From G963665925 sp963678925 (GTDB lineage: Bacteria; Bacillota; Clostridia; Peptostreptococcales; Acidaminobacteraceae): DNA of 64,000 bases. Location: the NCBI GenBank assembly GCA_963678925.1, contig OY787533.1, positions 3,162,001 to 3,226,000 on the forward strand, read 5' to 3'. The position numbers and the translations under genes were made by a program. The notes beneath the pieces are model-generated. The model saw only the letters and a program-made list of their open reading frames with translations. It ran no database searches and was not told the DNA's origin. Below are positions 59,235-64,000 of the stretch, piece after piece (within the stretch, counting starts at the first letter, position 1; each line of letters begins with the position of its first letter).

Positions 59235-59944
59235 AAAAGAACCTCCGTATTAATGACAGAGGCGTAAGACAACACATTATTGCCAATATCCTCTGCACCT
59301 ATACGGCACATCTACAAAAATGTCCAAAATGAGTTTTTCAGAACAGGGCTGAAATATTCAGAACAGAACCGGAGTTAAATATCCATTATTTTTGGTGAAA
59401 AAATGAGCTTTAAATATTAGAAGTGAGTGATTAACTGAGTTGAAAATTTTTAACTTGGTTTTTTTATGGAAAAGTAAGTGTGTGAATGGGGATGCCATAT
59501 AGAAAAATTGGTCTAGAGTCTAAAAAGTTAAAAGATAAATTACAACAGTTCAAATTTTGAAGTCTGTAATGCTAATAATTTTTGCTACCGACAATGGGGG
59601 GGGGATTTTTTTGCATGTTAGATTGGAAACTGGTAACTGGTAACTAGAAACTAGATAAACAGAAAAATGTTTAATCAATTTAATTATGAAAAAAGCAGTT
59701 ATCGTTTTTGCATTAGTCTTAAGATTTAAGTTATTAGTTGAATGCTGAAATGATATATGAAAAATATCAAAATCCTACGATTAAAGATTTAAAAATATAT
59801 AATAAATAGTTTAGCATGTAAATATAGCAAAGAGCTCTTGCTAGTAAGGTCAGAAGTTTAGTCGTGGCTAAATAATTAGTTGAAAAAATCACGATTCGAA
59901 TCGTTTGTTAAATTTGCTAAAAATTGATAGGAGGGTAACGATTT
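59235..59944. other. 700-bp divergent regulatory region
   Basis: No gene supported. It separates the leftward transfer/replication operon from the rightward DUF927 gene. It holds a run of nine G residues followed by a T-rich stretch (59596-59612), four 7-bp units ACTGGTA/ACTGGTA/ACTAGAA/ACTAGAT (59629-59656), and AT-rich promoter-like DNA up to AGGAGGG before the next gene. Confidence 0.6.
59629..59656. repeat. Four tandem 7-bp units containing GGTAACTGGTAAC
   Basis: ACTGGTA twice, then ACTAGAA and ACTAGAT. The inner GGTAACTGGTAAC (59632-59644) recurs exactly at 61644-61656, before the XRE regulator gene, suggesting a shared regulator binding site. Confidence 0.65.
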
Positions 59945-61546
59945 ATGAAAATCGTATCTACAAAAAAAGTTCGTGCGGAAGGTTATCAGTTAGGAATAAA
60001 AACACAGGAAGTGAAAAACGATGATGGTAGTAAAGTAAATGAAATAGTGGAGTCGCTAAAGATTGTAAAATTGAGAAACGTTGTTACGGGAGAAATCAGA
60101 TTGGGAATTGTCCATGAAACAAGAGAACTAAATTCGAAAGTAATAGTTCTTCCAATTGGTGAGGTTGAATCAAAATTGAAAGAACTAAACAACATTGGTG
60201 TTCACTATTCAAAAGCTAATCTGCAAAAATTAGCAGCTGTAATTGTTGAAAGTGTCCATAAATACCCGCAACTTGATTTTTTTGATCAAATTGGTTTTCA
60301 GGAAATTGCAACAGGTGGATTGAGTTTTTTATGTAGTGAAGTTGTTGATTTTACAGATGGTATAGGAGGTTACAAAATGAATTTGTCGGATTGTGGAATG
60401 CATTTGAAGAGTAAAGGGGATTTGGCTGAAAGTATTAATTTCATTTCCCGTATTGTTAAAGGAAAGGTTGAGGCACAATTAGTGATTGCTGTTGGACTTT
60501 CATCGATTCTTGTTGGCATGCTTGAAACGCAGACGATACTGTTGAATTTGTGTGGTGAAAGCAGTGTGGGTAAGACGATTTTCTCTCAACTGGTTACAAG
60601 TTTCTTCTCTAAGTACAATGATGCAAGAATTTCAACTACGTTTGATATGACTGAACGTGCGATTGAAGCTTTTATGCATGATAATCTTGGTATTTCAGTT
60701 GTTGTAGATGATGCTTCTACAGGATTTGAAAAAGAAAGAAAGCTACAGCAACTTGTTTACAACTTGTCAAAAGGAACATCGAGAAGACGCCTTATTTCAG
60801 GCGGTAATTTAAATGAGTTAAAGTTTTGGAACAACTCAATAATAATGAGTTCGGAAAAATCATTTTTCTTGGGATTTGACAAGAGCAAGATGGGTTCAAA
60901 CAGAAGATTTATTGAAATTAAGGTTGGTCAAGGAGATCTTACTTCTGATGCGAAACAAGCACTAGAAATTAAGAAGTTTATACGTTCGAATTATGGTCTT
61001 GTTGCACCAGCATTTGTGAGAAGTATTGCGGAGTGTGGAAAAACGGTTGAAGAGCTAAAAGATGATCTTGAGAACATCATCGATGAACTGCAGATGAGAT
61101 CTGAATCAGACGGCATCTCACAAGGTTATGCAGAGATGATAGCACCAATTGTATTGACGGCAAAACTAGCAATAGATACATTGGGCATCAAACTTGATCT
61201 TGATGAACTAAAAGATTTCATGATTGAAACTGGGAAGGAGCTAATTAAGCAATTTGAACAGGAATCTATGACTGCCATTAATGATGCATACAGACTTGTA
61301 TGTAATTACGCAGAACTACACTGCGAGGAGTACAACCGAGATGAGTATTTCAGTATTCCAGTTAGCGTATTCACAGAGTTAGAGGTGTCGTACGGTTTTA
61401 AAAAGAACGAGATGAGGAAGTTATTCAAGGAGAAAGACGTGTTAGTGGTTGGAAATGGGAGGAAATTTGATAATACAGTTAAATCATCAGTGACTGGAAA
61501 GGCACACAAGGTAATCTGTATTAAGAAGAATGCTGTTTTCAATTGA
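59945..61546 (+). CDS. DUF927-like helicase-superfamily ATPase
   Basis: A 533-aa protein with an N-terminal 170-residue region and a central ATPase domain. Walker A is GESSVGKT (204-211) and Walker B-like SVVVDDAS is at 251-258, followed by NSIIMSSEKSF (a sensor-like strand) and SNRRFIEI. This arrangement is typical of DUF927 proteins, common in phages, plasmids and integrated elements and often linked to replication or primase functions. The C-terminal 150 residues resemble a small winged-helix segment. ATG 59945 follows AGGAGGGT. It is transcribed away from rep. Role in the element unknown. Confidence 0.7.
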   Translation: MKIVSTKKVRAEGYQLGIKTQEVKNDDGSKVNEIVESLKIVKLRNVVTGEIRLGIVHETRELNSKVIVLPIGEVESKLKELNNIGVHYSKANLQKLAAVIVESVHKYPQLDFFDQIGFQEIATGGLSFLCSEVVDFTDGIGGYKMNLSDCGMHLKSKGDLAESINFISRIVKGKVEAQLVIAVGLSSILVGMLETQTILLNLCGESSVGKTIFSQLVTSFFSKYNDARISTTFDMTERAIEAFMHDNLGISVVVDDASTGFEKERKLQQLVYNLSKGTSRRRLISGGNLNELKFWNNSIIMSSEKSFFLGFDKSKMGSNRRFIEIKVGQGDLTSDAKQALEIKKFIRSNYGLVAPAFVRSIAECGKTVEELKDDLENIIDELQMRSESDGISQGYAEMIAPIVLTAKLAIDTLGIKLDLDELKDFMIETGKELIKQFEQESMTAINDAYRLVCNYAELHCEEYNRDEYFSIPVSVFTELEVSYGFKKNEMRKLFKEKDVLVVGNGRKFDNTVKSSVTGKAHKVICIKKNAVFN

Positions 61547-61558
61547 TTGAATTATCAT

Positions 61559-61585
61559 GAGGGGGTGAGAATCCCCCTCTTCTAC
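61559..61585 (+). terminator. Hairpin after the DUF927-like gene
   Basis: GAGGGGG/CCCCCTC stem with a seven-base loop; only a short T/C run follows. Confidence 0.5.
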
Positions 61586-61643
61586 AATAAAAAGGGGTAT
61601 AGATAAAGAAGGAAGTGATAATATTTTTTATATATAGCAAAAA

Positions 61644-61656
61644 GGTAACTGGTAAC
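61644..61656. promoter_or_regulatory. Second GGTAACTGGTAAC element
   Basis: Exact copy of the 13-base motif at 59632-59644, about 90 bp upstream of the XRE regulator gene; candidate operator. Confidence 0.55.
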
Positions 61657-61743
61657 ATAAGATTTTTGTGATATATTTAAAATATCTCTATATGATATAA
61701 TGGTGAATAAAAAAGATATATATATATTCAGAAGGGGAACAAA

Positions 61744-62676
61744 ATGATTTACAAGGATGAAGAAAAAGTTATAAAACAAAATGAGAAAGCAAGTATAAAA
61801 AGTAAAGCATATGAACCTAAAAGAATTTTCCGTGATGGAATTGCTGAAAGAATACTAGACTTAAGAGAAAAAAGAGGTATTGATCGGAAAGATTTAGTTA
61901 AGGCGTTGGACGAACGGATCGGATTTGAATCAAATAAGCCATTTATAAATCTAAGTGGAAACAACGGAAAAGATACAATTGCGCAGTTAGAGAATCCAAC
62001 AAGTTTGAACAATCAAATTGGAAGGAAACCTTCACTAGAGTTACTAGTGGAGATTGCGAGATACTATAATGTTTCAACTGATTATATTCTTGGACTGTCA
62101 GACAATGAAAGAGAAGAGTTCAAAGACGTCAAAGAAATTACAGGGTTATCTGATACTGCGATACAAAGAATTTCTTATCTTAGAGATTCGAAAATAAAAT
62201 CAGAAATATTGAACCATTTATTCGAAAACGGAGAAATCAATTATCTTGTGAATGAAATATTTAGTTCGATAAATGCGTTGGTTATTAGAGATATGATTCG
62301 AAAAGAAAACGAGACAGAAGATGATGCAGAAGATGATATAGAAACTAACACTATTGTTGAAGTAGTAGATGTAATTAACTATAGGTTTGCCAATAAGGCG
62401 ACTGAGATTTTCATGAGAGCTAGCGAGAAAATAATCATAAGACATTTTGATTATTTAAAAGAAAATTTAAGAAATGTGATGATAGAATTACATAAAAAAA
62501 ATACTGAGACATATGAAGGGAGTTTAGAGGTAATAGACGACATATTTAAAATATTCAATAGAGCACACGAAAACGAGGTAACTGATGATGATTTGTATGA
62601 CTATCATAAAAAGGAATCAGAAAGACTGATAAGAAATACTCAAAATGCAAACAATGGTATATATGAGTTCGAATAA
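61744..62676 (+). CDS. XRE-family transcriptional regulator
   Basis: A 310-aa protein. Residues about 30-120 form a lambda-repressor-like HTH (AERILDLREKRGIDRKDLVKAL, with KPSLELLVEIARYYNVSTDYILGLSD), with an insertion between helices. The C-terminal 190 residues are helical and charged, with no recognised domain. ATG 61744 follows GAAGGGG. It lies 23 bp before the recombinase and after an operator-like motif, so it probably controls itself and excision. Confidence 0.8.
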   Translation: MIYKDEEKVIKQNEKASIKSKAYEPKRIFRDGIAERILDLREKRGIDRKDLVKALDERIGFESNKPFINLSGNNGKDTIAQLENPTSLNNQIGRKPSLELLVEIARYYNVSTDYILGLSDNEREEFKDVKEITGLSDTAIQRISYLRDSKIKSEILNHLFENGEINYLVNEIFSSINALVIRDMIRKENETEDDAEDDIETNTIVEVVDVINYRFANKATEIFMRASEKIIIRHFDYLKENLRNVMIELHKKNTETYEGSLEVIDDIFKIFNRAHENEVTDDDLYDYHKKESERLIRNTQNANNGIYEFE

Positions 62677-62699
62677 AATTTTGAGAAAGAGAGGCTAAA

Positions 62700-64000
62700 A
62701 TGAATGCGGTGATATACGCAAGGTTTTCGAGCAGTTCTCAAAATGAGCAGTCGATAGAGGGTCAGCTAAAGTACTGCTATGAGTATGCAAAGCGAGAAGG
62801 CATCGAAATTATTGGCGAGTATATTGATCGGTCAAAGAGTGGAACATCAGTAGATAAGCGTGAAGAATTTCAAAAGATGATTCATGATAGTAAGAAACAG
62901 CAATTTGAAATTGTGCTTGTATATCAGCTCGATCGATTTGCTAGAAATAGATATGACTCTGCTACGAGTAAGGCTAAGTTAAAAGCCAATGGTGTGAAAG
63001 TACAAAGTGTCAGAGAGAATATTTCAGATGATGCTTCAGGTATTTTAATGGAGTCTATTCTTGAAGGGATGGCAGAATATTATAGTGCTGAACTTTCTCA
63101 GAAGATCAGGCGAGGCATGGAAATAAATGTAGAAAAACGGCTAGTATTTGGTTCTATTCCTTTAGGTTTCAAAAGTGTAGATAAGCAATTTGTCATTGAT
63201 GAAGATAAAGCATGGATAATAAGGAAGATTTTTGACATGTACCTTGAGGGTCATAAAATGACTGAAATTTGTGATTATCTCAATGGCATAGGAATGAAGA
63301 CTAAAACAGGATCACAGTTTAAAGTGACTTCTATTAATAAGATACTTCAGAATAAAAGATATGCGGGTTATTACATATATAAAGACATTGAAGTTGAAGA
63401 TGGCATCCCAGCAATCGTTAGTAAGGACACGTTTGAAAAGGTTCAGGCACAAATGGCTAAGAATCGGAAAAGACCATCAGCGAGTAAAGCAAAAGGGGAG
63501 CAATACCTTCTAACAACAAAAATATTCTGTGGTCATTGTGGCGGGTCAATGCGAGGTACTGGTGGCGTTGGAAAGCTAGGTAAGTATTATCAGTACTATG
63601 GCTGCATTAATCGTGTAGACAAGAAAAACAAAACTTGCAAAAAGAAAAATGTCCAGAAGGATTTTATAGAAGAGTTAGTTGTTCAGAACTGCTATGAAAT
63701 GTTAAGTGAGGAAAATATCAATAAAATTGCTGATGAAGTAATGAAGCTTGCAGATGAGGAAAAGGATACAACGAATTATGCAAGACTCGAAAAGTCACTT
63801 AAGGATTTGGAGAAGCAAAAGCAAAATTTAGTTAACTCACTTAAAGTTGGTAACGGTAACGAGAGTTTTCAGAAGATGATCTTCGAGCAGTTTGAAGTGA
63901 TTGAGCATCAGGAAAAAGAAGTTAGAAAGGAAATGCTCGTTGAAGAGAATTTGCAAAATACACTAACGAGAGAACACATTTTATTTTTCCTAACAAAACT
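62700..64000 (+). CDS. Large serine recombinase / integrase, 3' partial
   Basis: At least 433 residues; the frame is open to the window end. The resolvase domain has YARFSS with the catalytic Ser10, the LDRFARNRYDS motif, and ILMESILEGMAEYYSAELSQK. A recombinase domain follows (PLGFKSVDKQFVIDEDKAWI, TSINKILQNKRYAGYYIYK). A zinc ribbon is seen in CGHCGGSMRG with later YGCINR and KTCKKK, then a coiled coil (ARLEKSLKDLEKQKQNLVNS). It integrates and excises the element by site-specific recombination. ATG 62700 follows GAGAGGC. Roughly 70-100 residues are missing. Confidence 0.93.
   Translation, partial: MNAVIYARFSSSSQNEQSIEGQLKYCYEYAKREGIEIIGEYIDRSKSGTSVDKREEFQKMIHDSKKQQFEIVLVYQLDRFARNRYDSATSKAKLKANGVKVQSVRENISDDASGILMESILEGMAEYYSAELSQKIRRGMEINVEKRLVFGSIPLGFKSVDKQFVIDEDKAWIIRKIFDMYLEGHKMTEICDYLNGIGMKTKTGSQFKVTSINKILQNKRYAGYYIYKDIEVEDGIPAIVSKDTFEKVQAQMAKNRKRPSASKAKGEQYLLTTKIFCGHCGGSMRGTGGVGKLGKYYQYYGCINRVDKKNKTCKKKNVQKDFIEELVVQNCYEMLSEENINKIADEVMKLADEEKDTTNYARLEKSLKDLEKQKQNLVNSLKVGNGNESFQKMIFEQFEVIEHQEKEVRKEMLVEENLQNTLTREHILFFLTK

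Noticed and set aside
53459..64000. The element as a prophage
   Set aside because: No capsid, portal, terminase, tail or lysis genes are visible; the ATPase and Rep fit a mobilizable element better, although the right end is not seen.

Overview
The window comes from a low-to-mid GC Firmicute of the class Clostridia, most likely a strict anaerobe that ferments amino acids by the Stickland route. The evidence is a complete glycine reductase locus with two in-frame UGA selenocysteine codons (grdX-trxB-trxA-grdE-grdA-grdB-grdC-grdD behind a tandem glycine riboswitch), a selenium-linked XdhC/YqeB pair, a membrane pyrophosphatase, and a Bacillus-type cggR-gapA-pgk-tpiA-gpmI-eno operon. The genus cannot be fixed from sequence alone.

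Layout. 1-9161: late adenosylcobalamin genes (cobS, cobC, cbiA, cbiP, cbiB, cobD, pduX) followed by uppP and a DUF362/ferredoxin protein. 9260-13193: a CheX-like protein, trmL, a Na+/Pi cotransporter preceded by PhoP-box-like repeats, and a DegV protein. 13235-21707: the glycine reductase region. 22311-28035: an acidic repeat lipoprotein and a BMP-type nucleoside ABC transporter. 28332-31919: XdhC, YqeB, RpoN and a GNAT protein. 32103-39334: the glycolytic operon with a readable CggR operator. 39637-49333: secG, hppA, rnr, a GGDEF protein, a HAD phosphatase, pdxST (minus strand), smpB and ssrA.

From about 51 kb to the right edge the DNA becomes AT-rich and is a mobile element, probably an integrative and mobilizable element. 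It carries a Rep like those of CRESS-DNA viruses (HUH endonuclease plus SF3 helicase), an FtsK/TcpA-like ATPase, a membrane protein, several small unknown proteins, two HTH regulators, a DUF927-like ATPase and a large serine recombinase cut by the window end. In a noncoding gap of the element lies a stem-loop that carries TAGTATTAC, the circovirus-type origin nonanucleotide, on the rep-coding strand. It is accompanied by TGCGAC hexamer repeats. Rep and a matching CRESS-type origin therefore sit in one chromosomal bacterial element, which is the most interesting part of the window. At its left side are a 368-bp tandem duplication with repeated AACTCGTTATGAGTT palindromes and a chimeric gene joining a transposase-like N-terminus to RNA-polymerase-alpha-CTD-like and sigma-region-4-like segments.

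The core genes fit one physiology. Glycine is sensed by the riboswitch and reduced through the thioredoxin system and selenoproteins to acetyl phosphate. Cobalamin, PLP, ion-gradient (HppA) and purine-salvage functions support that metabolism.
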